A stretch of 64,000 nucleotides of DNA from contig OZ038496.1 in the NCBI GenBank assembly GCA_964036315.1, positions 14,144,076 through 14,208,075 of the forward strand, written 5' to 3'. Position numbers and translations under genes: made by a program. Shown here piece after piece: positions 1-12,063 of the stretch (within the stretch, counting starts at the first letter, position 1; the number at the start of each line of letters is the position of its first letter). The notes beneath the pieces are model-generated. The model had not been told where the DNA came from. It did not search any database and saw only the letters and a list, made by a program, of their open reading frames with translations. Origin of the DNA: Acanthosepion esculentum. Lineage: Eukaryota > Mollusca > Cephalopoda > Sepiida > Sepiidae.

Positions 1-175
1 AAGATTTGTAAAAATCGATATTAATTATAAGAATTCAAAGACACAAAATTAATGAAGTGATGCCAAATATATCAACAGAAAACTTGTCTCACATTAAAAG
101 AGATGAATATGAGAATGGAAAACAGAACTCAGGTAAAGATCTCTGGGGAGCAAGAAAAACTGCAGCATGTTGTTT

Positions 176-230
176 GTCTGGTGGCATATCAACTCTTTAA
201 TGCTAAAATTTAATTTTCTTGGGAGCATTG
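176..230 (+). repeat. Fragment of family A repeat head
   Basis: A short stretch carries the 'ggcatatcaac ... tttaatgct' head motif seen in the full family A copies at 1258, 12731, 14450, 21765 and 61210. The body of the repeat is absent, so this is a truncated copy. Confidence 0.4.
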
Positions 231-297
231 AAATAATAAATATACGATACATGTTATTTTGTTTTCACAATTGAATACAAAGTATGGTGGGCGTTAA

Positions 298-567
298 CCC
301 TAGAACACTAATCATCAATTAAAGTTATACCACTACTAACCGTGGGTATATCATACCTGATTTTGAAAATATCAAAAACAAATATTAAATATAAATCTTT
401 ATTTGAAATATTTTACATGCAGGCACTTCAAATTTTGTACTTTGAGTTAACATTAATAGGAACTGGAAAACATATTATTTAGGTAAGAAAATCAGGTACT
501 GAAAATTGTAATTAAAAATATGAAAATTTGTGCTGGGTACCATATACCTATGGTTAGTATTCTGGGG
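298..567. mobile_element. piggyBac-type MITE (270 bp) with TTAA target sites
   Basis: The segment is bounded on both sides by TTAA (294-297 and 568-571). It starts CCCTAGAACACTAA and ends with the inverted form of CCCCAGAATACTAA, so the ends match at 12 of 14 positions. TTAA target duplication and CCCTAG-type ends are the hallmark of piggyBac transposons. The inverted similarity extends inward (the GGTATAT-containing stretches near 345 and 540). There is no coding capacity, so it is a non-autonomous miniature element that would need a transposase in trans. Confidence 0.7.
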
Positions 568-571
568 TTAA

Positions 572-1257
572 TAATTAAGTATAACTCAAGACTTCAAGGT
601 TAAATAAAACAGTATTTAATTACAACCACAAATAAATACTTAACAAGAACAAAGAAGTAAAAGTCAACCAAAGATAATTAACCATTTCAATAAATACCTT
701 GTTAGTAGTGCATCTCGGCTTAATGTCCAGTAAATCCTAAATCAAAACCCAAGTCATCGACACACAATAATTCACACTAATTCAACTGGATAGTTTCACT
801 AAATAGTCGCTCAATAATCACTTGGCTTAATGTCCGGTAAATCCTAAATCAAAACCCAAGTCATCGACACACAATAATTCACACTAATTCAACTGGATAG
901 TTTCACTAAATAGTCGCTTAATAATCACTCACTAATCACTCAATAATCACTGCAGTCAGTAGCCTGACACTGCTATTTATACACTGGATGGAAAACATAT
1001 ATTCATAAGTCCAGAGTGTCACGCTCGAATGTCGGTGTCAGTAGTTATTCATTTTCTTCCTATATGACAATAGTAGATGATACTCAGCTTTTGTGCATAT
1101 ATATTTTAGTGTGGTCATAATTACTAGAAGTGGAGATATGCATGTTTTATGCTGTAGTTTTGTTGAAGTTATATTTTGGAATTCAGTTTGATTTCTTTAA
1201 GAAATTGTAGGGTATAGGGATTAATGTCATGAAAGAGTTCTTTCAGGTTCGTTGTTT
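572..1257. other. No gene; AT-rich sequence with a 107-bp tandem duplication
   Basis: No coding signal. A block of about 107 bp beginning 'ggcttaatgtcc' at 717 is repeated at 824 with only a few changes, up to about 930, then degrades into short 'aataatcact' iterations to about 950. The rest is unassigned AT-rich DNA. Confidence 0.6.
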
Positions 1258-1690
1258 GGTTGATGTTGCTTAGTGGCATATCAACACCTCTATGGGTTAT
1301 TTAATGCTGAAATCTAAATATTTTGAATATAATTTTATGGCTTCAACTAAACATATTTTGAACACAATGGCATGCATTCAACTACAGATAAAATGTTTAG
1401 GTAATTCTACTATAAAATATACTGCTGGTCCTTTTGCTATAAATATGCATTGTTAGTAATTTTACTATAAAGATGTATTTTTATACCTTAATAGTGTTTT
1501 GATTATGTTTCGGGGTTCACTATTTGCCCATATTTGTGACCCTAACAGGTGCTACCACCCCAGGTCAGGGTGGACCTAGGAACAATAGCATTTAAGAGGC
1601 AGTTCCATGCTCCTCAAAACCTCCACTCTCCTGATCAGAGGCCTTGTTGCCAGATTTAGTTTATTGCCATACCCAGGATTGCAAGTAAAT
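1258..1690 (+). repeat. Family A interspersed repeat, copy 1
   Basis: About 430 bp with the family A layout. The head is 'ggcatatcaacacctctatgg', then an AT-rich middle with 'aatgtattgttagtaattt'-like words, then a conserved 3' half beginning 'ggttcactatttgccca', passing through 'accctaacaggtgctaccac' and ending 'ccatacccaggat'. No open frame, tRNA head or TSD was recognised. Six other copies occur in this window on both strands, which shows it is dispersed. The class is unknown. Confidence 0.7.
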
Positions 1691-1812
1691 GTTAAAGTCA
1701 AAATTGTAGAAAAGATAATAAAATCAATGGAGGATATTATAACATGTCAATGCTGTCATTTGAGAGAGAGAAAAAAAAGATATGATTTCATTTAAAAAAT
1801 TATGTAGAATTA

Positions 1813-3030
1813 TTGTGTTTATTAATAAACATCAGCTGCAAGAAGACAGAATGTATGGTTGTCAGCAAAAGGGACAGCTCAACGTGCAAATTACAAATTG
1901 GAGATGCCAAAATCAAACAAGTACAACAATTTAGATATTTGGAAAGTATTTTAACAGTGGACATAAAGTGCGACACTGAACTTCAAAGGTGCATTGAGAT
2001 GGTGAAAGATGCCTTCCAAATGCTAAGCAAAGTATTAAGAGACAGAAAAATTTCGGAAGGATATTAGAATAATGCAGAACCTATACAGGCAGTGAACCAC
2101 CGTCATACAGATAAAAAAATGAGTTCAGTAAATATACAAAAATTTGAATGAGGTGTAAGACAAGGATGTGTCTTCTCACTGGACTTATTCAAACCATACA
2201 GTGAGACGATTCTGGAGGGGAAGTCATACCAGGATTAATTATAGGTGGCTACAATCTTAACAACATAAGATATGCAGATGAAGCAGTGTTGATAGCAGAC
2301 ACAGAACTACAAAATCTCCTACAGAAGGTAGTGAAAGAAAGCAAAAAGAAAGGATCAAACTGCAAGAAGACGCAATGCATGGTTGTCAGAAAACTGTAAA
2401 TTGCAAATCGGAGATTCCAAAATCAAACATGTGTGAAAATTTAAATATCTGGGAAGTGTTTTAACAGAGGATGGAAAGTGTGACTCTGAAATCTGAAGTT
2501 GCATTGGGATAGCCAAAGATGTATTCCAAAGAGTGTGAGCCCAAAATGCGATTTGCAGGTCGAGAACACTAGAATCAAGCAGACACGGAAGTTTAAATAT
2601 CTGGGAAGTGTTTTGACAGAGGACAGTAAGTGCGACACTGAGATCCGTAGACGTATTGAGATGGCCAAGGACGCATTCCAAAAGCCAGGCAGAGTATCGC
2701 GAGACAGGAGGATTTCTATGGTAACAAAGAAAAGGACACTGAGCTATTACATGACATTTGTCCTTCTTTATGGCAGTGAATGTTGGATGATTTCCTCAAG
2801 GATAAAGAAGAGACTCAAGGTGACAGAGATGTGGTCCTACAAAAAGATGCTGAGAATTTTGTGGACCAAGCGTGTGAGCACGTGACATTCCTGGAGGGCT
2901 TGAGCAGGTGAATGATAGAACGTGGTCTGGGGGAGATAGCAGAGGGAAGGAACTTGTTGAGAGCTGCAAGGAATAGAGGGAGGTGGAGAGCCATGATCGC
3001 CTATGTCCTGAAAGAACATAGCACATAAAA
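1813..3030 (+). pseudogene. RTE-like LINE reverse-transcriptase fragments, three reiterated copies
   Basis: Three adjacent same-strand copies of one LINE segment are present. Copy 1 (about 1831-2068) reads CKKTECMVV ... FRYLESILTVDIKCDTELQRCIEMVKDAFQ. Copy 2 (about 2150-2525) begins with a G-R-Q-G-C-V-like motif and YADE, then CKKTQCMVV, with stops. Copy 3 (about 2540-2885) reads FKYLGSVLTEDSKCDTEIRR, then LLYGSECW and a MLRILWTKRVS end, followed to 3030 by RGRWRAMIAYVLKEH. These are the C-terminal RT region typical of RTE-like animal LINEs. YADE replaces the catalytic YADD in copy 2. Frames are broken between copies and no endonuclease domain is seen, so all are dead fragments. Confidence 0.75.
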
Positions 3031-4554
<1,524 letters not shown>

Positions 4555-4640
4555 TTCTAAAGAATTAATGGATTTATTTTTGATCTGACAATTTTATTAC
4601 TGCAAACATTATTATAGAGAATGCTTCGTATTTTAAATAG

Positions 4641-5025
4641 ATGCCCCATTTTTATTTGTATTTTAAACAGAGTATATTTATTGCTCTCTCTATTATTTTA
4701 TTTTATATCATTATTTTATTTTATTATATTATTTTATTATTTTATATATATTTTATTATTTTATTTTATTATATTATTATTTTATTTTATATTTTATTTT
4801 ATATTTTATTTTTAAATAGATGCCCCATTTTTATTTGTATTTTAAACAGAGTATATTTATTGCTCTCTCTATTATTTTATTTTATTATATTATTTTATTA
4901 TTTTATATATATTTTATTATTTTATTTTATTATATTATTATTTTATTTTATATTTTATTTTTAAATAGATGCCCCATTTTTATTTGTATTTTAAACAGAG
5001 TATATTTATTGCTCTCTCTATAAGC
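4641..5025. repeat. AT-rich tandem repeat, unit about 150-180 bp, just over 2 copies
   Basis: The block beginning 'atgccccatttttatttg' recurs at 4641, 4820 and 4970, each time followed by a variable-length 'ttttattatatta' stretch. The spacing difference (179 against about 150) comes from the length of the T/A-rich part. Confidence 0.85.
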
Positions 5026-5165
5026 CTGTGCATTTTGTTTATTAAAATTTTTTGAATTCAAAGTCTTGATAAACAGTCGTAATACTCATTGTTTAAAATA
5101 AAAATAAAATTGTGGCATCTATCTCAAATCCAAGTATACCACAATAATAGTACTTGAAGTAATAG

Positions 5166-5197
<32 letters not shown>

Positions 5198-5264
5198 GAA
5201 ATATAGTCTTAAAGTGTGCTATATTTATGGGGTAAAGTGCTCAATATCAGAGATAGAGCGTGTG

Positions 5265-5402
5265 TAAATATAAAAGTGGACATGGAAGTCAGCACTTAGA
5301 GGCGACAGTCTGTTTCATGCTAGTGCAATCGTCAGGCCTGACGATTGCACTAGCATGAAACAGACTGTCGCCTCTAAGTGCTGACTTCCATGTCCACTTT
5401 TA

Positions 5403-5408
<6 letters not shown>
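5265..5408. repeat. Perfect 144-bp palindrome flanked by (TA)n
   Basis: Every base from 5265 to 5336 pairs with its counterpart from 5408 back to 5337. The centre is at gtcagg|cctgac and there is no spacer. The arms are ordinary mixed-composition sequence, and (TA)n tracts lie on both sides (about 5166-5194 and 5405-5453). It would extrude as a cruciform, or it is a fold-back duplication or assembly artefact. Confidence 0.9.
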
Positions 5409-5459
<51 letters not shown>

Positions 5460-5798
5460 AGATTTTTCACATATAGTTCTTATGATATGTAAATATAGTA
5501 GAGTTATAAAATCTACCTATAAACCCATAACAACACTAATCGTGGCAAACAACAAGCCCAAAAACTATTAGATCTCATCAGTAATATAACAAATGCAGAA
5601 AAAAAAACAACAATTTCATTTTTTATGTCTCATTGAGAAAGGATACAGGAGTGTTCAAAAATTTTTATCTTTTCTCATCATGAATTCATTTGGTCTAATT
5701 CACCCACTAATATACAATAAATAAATATTTTTAGTCTTATTATCAATATTATTATTTTTGTTGTTTTTTTTATCTCTCAAATTTCTTTCATTGGCTGA

Positions 5799-5815
5799 CT
5801 ATATCTATCTATCTA

Positions 5816-5869
<54 letters not shown>

Positions 5870-5890
5870 TATATAATGTGTGTGTGTGTA
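5799..5890. repeat. (TATC)n(TA)n(CA)n compound microsatellite
   Basis: Several TATC units run into (TA)n, then acacacac, and a short inverted tgtgtgtg. Confidence 0.85.
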
Positions 5891-6087
5891 TTTCCAAAGA
5901 ATTAATGGATTTATTTTGAATAGATATTTTTATTACTTTAAACTTTACTATAGTCAACACTTACTTGAAGTGGATGTCCTTCATACAGACACACAGATAT
6001 ATTTGGACATTTTATAGATGGCACACTTATCGATTAGATGTCTTCCATAAAGGCTGTCTCCATACAATCTATGGCCTATCGTTTGAT

Positions 6088-6345
6088 GACTGAGTGTCAA
6101 ATGCTAACCTTTTTGACAAATGCAAGATTGGTACCATCGAAACCTTCATAATGCAATCACAACTACACTGGGCTGGCCATGTGGCAAGGATGAGTGATGA
6201 TTGCATGCCAAAGCTTCTTTACTACAGTGAACTCCATAGTGGTCATAAAAAAGTTGTTAGACCTTGGCTCAGGTATAAAGATAAACTGAAAAGCAACCTT
6301 TCTTCCATCAATATTCCATTAAGATCTTTGAAGAGGTAGCTATGA
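6088..6345 (+). pseudogene. LINE fragment C-terminal to reverse transcriptase
   Basis: Encodes about 80 residues, SNANLFDKCKIGTIETFIM ... LHWAGHVARMSDDCMPK ... SGHKKVVRPWLRYKDKLK. The 'QLHWAGHVARM ... K ... GELxxGHR ... RYKD' pattern is a very common remnant downstream of RT in animal non-LTR retrotransposons. There is no RT core upstream, so this is a truncated relic. The clade is not assigned. Confidence 0.65.
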
Positions 6346-6596
6346 AGAGATCAGAGTATCGTTCCAGCTGCCATTCAGGAATAATGCACCATCAATAAAT
6401 AAGCAACGTTTGACTACGTGAAATACGAAAGCAAACTAAGACAGCTAACAGCGTTCCTGCTGCACTTGGATACAATACACTCTCCTGTACTGTTTGTGGT
6501 CTTTTGTGCAATTCTTGAGCCGGTCTCAAAAGTTATGCAGATAATTAGTTTGTGGTCATTGGAACCTCATACGTGAAACTTGATGGGAGAGTCCAT

Positions 6597-7170
<574 letters not shown>

Positions 7171-7178
<8 letters not shown>

Positions 7179-7590
7179 GCGAATCATTCATACGAAAAGC
7201 AGATAATGAAGTTAATGATATAAATGGCAAGAATCACTCTCGCAAACAATTTTTAATAATAAAATACATTAACCTCGAATTCGTTAATGAATGGTATGAT
7301 CCTTGTTTATAAATTCTGGTTTTATCAGGTCTTTTTTTTTTACTACTAGCTTTCAATCATTTCATACCTATTTCCCTCCCTGAGGATGATCGTATAAAAC
7401 GATTGAAAGCTAGTAGTAAAAAAAAAAGACCTGATAAAACCGGAATTTATAAACAAGGATTATACCATTCATTAACGGATTCCAGGTTAATGTATTTTAT
7501 TATTAAAAATTGTTTGCGAGAGTGATTCTTGCCATTTATATCATTAACTTCATTATCTGCTTTTCGTATGAATGATTGCCGTAATATAAA
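7171..7590. repeat. Near-perfect inverted repeat, arms about 190 bp, loop about 43 bp
   Basis: The left arm (7171-7357) and right arm (7401-7590) are reverse complements with only scattered mismatches and one or two indels. They meet at a loop that includes 'ccctccctgagg'. (TA)n tracts flank both ends (7138-7174 and 7612-7646), mirroring the 5265-5408 palindrome. A minus-strand frame across the right arm ([18 protein letters not shown] ... ESVNEWYN) may be a transposon protein tail, but I do not recognise the family. Confidence 0.85.
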
Positions 7591-7610
7591 TTGAACTTGC
7601 ACCACATAAT

Positions 7611-7649
<39 letters not shown>

Positions 7650-7651
<2 letters not shown>

Positions 7652-9500
7652 CTCAAACAATTGAATTTATAATATAATGTAAAGGCAATATTTTTCATTC
7701 TTGTCAGACTTTCGAATTTCTTAACATATGCCTAGGCTTAAAAAATGAGTTTACAATATGGAACCCTCAAAAATAGAACTGAAAAAGAAAAAGAACACTT
7801 CTCAAAAGTTAAAAATAAAAAAATAAAATCACCCTCCATCACAAAGAAAAATAAAAAAACATTTTTTTTAAATTGATAAAAAAAAAGAACCAAGGAACAT
7901 ATGATTTGAATTCTTTTTTATAAAATTCCTTGAAAAGATATTTTGAACACTTTCATTTTTACTTTGCTGCCTTGTGGTTTGCTTTCTTGAAAATGATTTG
8001 AATTTTTCTATTTTTCCTCTTAACAACAGCAAACACGTACTTGTTATATAAGCCAATAAAAATTCAGTTAGTTGCAACCGTTTGCCCATTTTCAGTTGGA
8101 GTCGACTTCTCAACCACCACAAAAAATTGATTTTCAAATTGGTGAAGTAGTTAAGTCCTGAATATTGACATTTGGTAGCCATTTAATGCTTTAGACTTAC
8201 ATTTTACTTACAAATATATTCGGTAGACAGTGTTTATGCAAATGAAAAAAGGATGGGCTATATAAATACTGTTTAGTTTGTTTTCTCATTTTGATTTATT
8301 TCCGAGTGAATTTTGAAATGAAATTCAAGACTGAATAATTTTAAGGAAACAAAGGAAAGTAAAAGATGATCAAAAGTATAACAAGGAAAAACCAAAAGGA
8401 AAAAGAAGTGTTTTCTTTTTTACTAATGTTCACTCCATACAAGGCCTAAGATTCACTTAAAGTAGAGTGTTACTGCTGGAGCAGTTTCTATACTCACTCG
8501 TATCTGTGTGATTTTCTTTCTTTTTTCCAACCTCAAGCGTCAACTTGTAGTTTGTAGTTTGGATTTGATATAAATTTTTTGTTACTTCAGTCCAGTTTCT
8601 TTTCTGACACACATTGTACATAAAAATAAAATAAAAATGAAAATATACAAAATCCATTAAAGCAATAAATGTTCCAGTTTTGGTGAAAAAGGAAGAAATG
8701 ATGAATCACATAATCTGTGAATACAGCTTGTGCAGATCTATTAAGCACGGACATACATACATACACAAATACAAATCACATACAACGCCAAGCATTCATT
8801 GGTTAATTAATCACCACTACATTATTATAGGCAATTTACAAATCACAGTAATGTGACAATTTTGTAATCGCTCTATTTTTATGTAGTCAGTTTTGTGCAC
8901 TTCTGGGAGAAACGGATCACAGAAGCTTTCTTAAGTCTCCCCAAATCTCACTCGCTGATTGGTCGATACCAACCAATCAGATCGTCTGCATGTGAAGAAT
9001 AATTCTTCTCGTGCAGCAATTTGGAGCCTACAGTCACTTATTTAAGCAAGAATTTTCTAATCCTTTTTAGTGAGATTTCAGCTGCCAAATGAATCCATAC
9101 GTCAACCTTCTCACTCACCCACACCACTCACATGCTGAACATACCTTGTATACACTCACATAATCCTTTCTTACACAGCATAAGCTTTCAAGAACAAACA
9201 TTACAAGAGACTCTCATGAACATTCTTTCAGTGAACTTTGAAATACTAAAATAACAGTTAAAGAGAGACAACTCTTGTTTTATTCAACCTTTTCTTACTT
9301 AAATGCAGGCTTTCTTTCACATTGTTGTTTGATATTGTACATCTTATTAAATACATATTTTATGTGTAACAATGTCTTTTGCTTATCCTTTTCTGCGTCA
9401 GCCCTGTTTCCTATTCTAAAATTAAATTAATGTGGTGAAGTCCACAAGCTAACTGGTTTTAAAGGAATAGAAAAGCAGACATGGCAGAATAGGAACAGCC
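7650..9500. other. No gene recognised; possible promoter-like block at about 8940-9060
   Basis: AT-rich DNA with no coding signal. At 8951-8985 two opposed CCAAT-box words occur ('gattggtcg' and 'ccaaccaatc'), followed about 70 bp later by 'cttatttaagc'. This resembles an LTR promoter, but I could not find matching ends or a TSD. A short 'acaaggcctaag ... agagtgttac' piece at 8435-8475 recurs near 42170 and 43480. Confidence 0.4.
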
Positions 9501-9507
9501 ATATTTT

Positions 9508-10227
9508 TTGTTCTTTTAATCGTTTCACCCCATGCAAGGTGATAATGTGACTAAGATGCAATCGGCTGCTGGGAGTGAAAGAGAATGAGAAAACTTTAGT
9601 GAGGAGGAAAGAAAATAAAAGAACAATGTTTAAGAAAACAGAAGATGGCAATTTACATTTCATTTAAAGTTTTGCAGATTGTAGGTGACAGGGAAGCAAG
9701 AAATCGGAAGAGATTTCCACAGGTGAGAAGTATGAGAAAAGAAAGTATTAAAATAGAACATACGGTACATCTAGTTAGTTCAGCATTAAAATAGTGAATT
9801 CTAGTTAGGAGTCTAGTAGTATGCTTAAGGCGAGGAACTAAGTCAGAAAGTAATATTTAGCCCCCCCCCACAAGGGCTACATGTGGCACAAGGCCGGGTT
9901 TAATGTGGGTTTCCGAGCTGGTAGGCTCAGCCAAAAATGTTCCCTATCGGAACCCGTAAAAACAGGTTCAGGGACAGTCTACCTCCCCGAATGAGACTCT
10001 GCCCTTCGGCATAGCCTCGTTCGGGTTCCTCCTGACTAAGTCAGAAAGTATATCAGAACAATTACCATGAAAATATTCATAGAAAAGGCACAGAGGCGAG
10101 CCACATCCTGTCAGAAGGAAGTGACTGGGGTGGAAATATCAGGTCAGAGTTGATTACATTACAGATCCCTCTTTTAATTTTATAAGGAATCTCGAGATAT
10201 ATAGTAGGAACAATATACCAGATACTT
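9508..10227 (-). pseudogene. LINE copy 2, C-terminal RT tail and 3' end, interrupted by a SINE
   Basis: On the minus strand the segment begins at IWYIVPTIYLEIPYKIKRGICNVI (about 10220-10130; compare IWSG ... LE.LDKIQR in better copies). It continues through a SHRR-type region and a degraded trailer, and ends with the family 3' signature (cttgcatggggtgaaa, then A-rich) at about 9508-9540. The same trailer ends the copies at 26362, 44465, 50257 and 58005, which defines one Jockey/CR1-like LINE family. It is 5' truncated where the younger LINE copy begins. Confidence 0.7.
9853..10034 (-). mobile_element. SINE-like element (family G) with perfect 16-bp TSD
   Basis: The 182-bp insert is flanked by identical copies of actaagtcagaaagta (9837-9852 and 10035-10050), the mark of L1-type target-primed insertion. 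A second copy lies at 24772-24975. On the minus strand the element ends with 'ggccttgtgccacatgtag' and a C/T-rich tail. That terminal word is shared with the tRNA-derived SINE family F, which suggests both are copied by the same LINE machinery. It sits inside LINE copy 2 and is therefore younger than it. Confidence 0.8.
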
Positions 10228-11580
10228 TTTCTTTTTAAGCATTTCACCTCAGGCAAGGTAGTTGCCACTAGTATGCAAGGGGCTTATCGGGCTATCTCCT
10301 CCTCATTTCCTAACCCTTCAATAGGGGTCTCTCTCCCACGAGTATAAATACTTGTTCACCCTTCTCTCTTTCTCTTTTCTCTGCTTACGCACACGTGCGA
10401 GCAAATATCTCGACTTAGGCCGCGGGCCGCAACCTCGCACGTGAGGCGAGGTATAAAACTTTCTCTTTTCCACTTACACCAATATGTGAACTCTTATACA
10501 TACAGCGTTTCCCATATTCTGGGAACACGCTAAAAACAAAATACACACCCGTACAGAAACTCAACACACACACAACTTTCCATACAGACACTGTAACATT
10601 TTATTCATGTCTTCAATGTATTTGTAATTCGTGTATTAATCTATTTGTTATTAGTATATATTTGTTTTGTACATATATATCGGTCTTGTTTGTTTATTTA
10701 TCTTCTTTGGACTCCATTATAGTCCAACATTCCTATGTAGCAGGACCGGCCAGCAGGAAGTCTTTGTCCAGAGATTTTCATCCTCATATTCACCCCCCGG
10801 TTCTCTACAGGCTACAGAGAGTGGAAGTAAGGAAAAAGACTGGGTATGGTGGGGATTGAGGAAAGGATAAAAAGAAGAATGAAGAAGGATAAAAAGAAAA
10901 GCGGAGATCAAGGCATCAGAAGATGTTGATTGACATCGCATTTAAATTTTTGAAGATTATAGTTATCAGGGAAGAAAGTAAGAGGAAGGGAGTTCCACTG
11001 TTGGGAAGTGCAAGAGAAGAATCTGTTTGAGTAGAAGAGGCAGTTACATTTAACTGTTTTAACAGTAAAAGGGTGAGACTGAGATGCTAGTGGCACGCTT
11101 AAATTCATGCAGTTGGGGCACCAGTGAAAATAGCTCATCAAAGCAGATGCCATGAAAATACTTATAGAAAAGACAGAGGGAAGCCACATTATGTCGGTGA
11201 GAAAGTGACTGGAGCCGAGACTCCAAGTCAGCACCGATCACATTTCATATCTGTCTCTGGATTTTATCGAGAACTTCCAGATGAACAGCGCGGGCACCAG
11301 ACTATATATGGCAACAGTGTTTCATGCATGGATGAATGGTAGATTTGCAGATGTGAAAGATGGACTCAGACAAGAAAAATATTCTGGCTCGACACAGAGA
11401 ACCATCTTTACATTGGATCAAGGTAGTAACGTCTCTTGTAGGTGAGTGAGGTGACACCTGTGGGCAAAGGAATCTGATCTCAAAGATAAGAGGACTGGTT
11501 ATGTACTGGCTACGTGTTGAAGATTTTGTCAGGTCAGTTGACCGAGAGACCACTGTGAAATGCCTGTGAACTACCTTGGG
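10228..11580 (-). pseudogene. LINE copy 1 (Jockey/CR1-like) C-terminal RT and trailer, split by a solo LTR
   Basis: Minus-strand reading gives SLCRARIFF ... CKSTIHPCMKHCCHI (about 11440-11300), DLESRLQSLSHRHNVASLC then FYKYFHG (about 11235-11150), VPQLHEFKRATS, and WNSLPLTFFPDNYNLQKFK (about 11000-10930). It ends in the 'gaggtgaaatgcttaaaaag' 3' signature at about 10228-10260. Order and motifs match the post-RT region of an animal non-LTR element. Frameshifts and stops show it is dead. The 525-bp LTR at 10285-10809 splits the trailer. Confidence 0.75.
10285..10809 (+). mobile_element. Solo LTR (family C), copy 1, with 4-bp TSD GGCT
   Basis: The 525-bp unit is flanked by GGCT at 10281-10284 and 10810-10813 and interrupts a LINE trailer whose two halves abut cleanly outside it. 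It begins TATCGGG where copy 2 begins TGTCGCA (TG to TA change) and ends CTCTACA. A TATAAATA box sits at 10343-10350 and a downstream 'aacattttattcatgtcttc' stretch is shared with copy 2. No internal gag or pol sequence is next to it, so this is an LTR-LTR recombination remnant. The superfamily is unknown; a 4-bp TSD is compatible with some Ty3 or BEL lineages. Confidence 0.8.
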
Positions 11581-11599
11581 GGTGACTAAAGGGGTCCTT

Positions 11600-11812
11600 T
11601 TAAGCAGTTAGGGTGAATACATGATTCAATGAGACATATAACAGGAACACTAAACCAGATATGGTAGCAGTATTCAAAGGACAGACAAATGGTAGATTTT
11701 TAAATGTACTGTGAATTATGAAAAATTTCTCAGAGTCAACCTGTAGAAAAAGACAATATTTATAAATGTAAAAGACAATAGGAAAACTGTAATGGTAGCT
11801 GACGCATTTCAT
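11600..11812 (-). pseudogene. Small LINE fragment of the same family
   Basis: Minus-strand reading contains STFKNLPFVCPLNTATISGLVFLLYVSLNHV, a decayed version of the 'KSTIxPCxEYCxHIWSGxxxxxLE' segment in the neighbouring LINE copies. It may be the severed upstream part of an older copy. Confidence 0.45.
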
Positions 11813-12063
11813 CCAATGTGGACTTTTTTAAGACAAAAACAAAATGAGTTTATTAAACAAAGTAACTAATAATAACAAAACAAAATGTCCTTAGCAACTG
11901 GAAGAATTTAGAGAACGCTATTTTCATACTGTTAACTGAAAATTACATCAAGTACTGTCATGTGTGGAGATATTGTTTTTATTGTTGTGTTGACGGATTC
12001 AACTATTTTCTTTTGATTTCTTGATACAGTTGCATATGTTTGCTTGGGAGAGTAGTAATTCTG

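Noticed and set aside
7381..7420. Hammerhead ribozyme in the loop of the 7171-7590 inverted repeat
   Set aside because: CTGAGGA and GAAA words are present but the stem between them does not pair in the required register.
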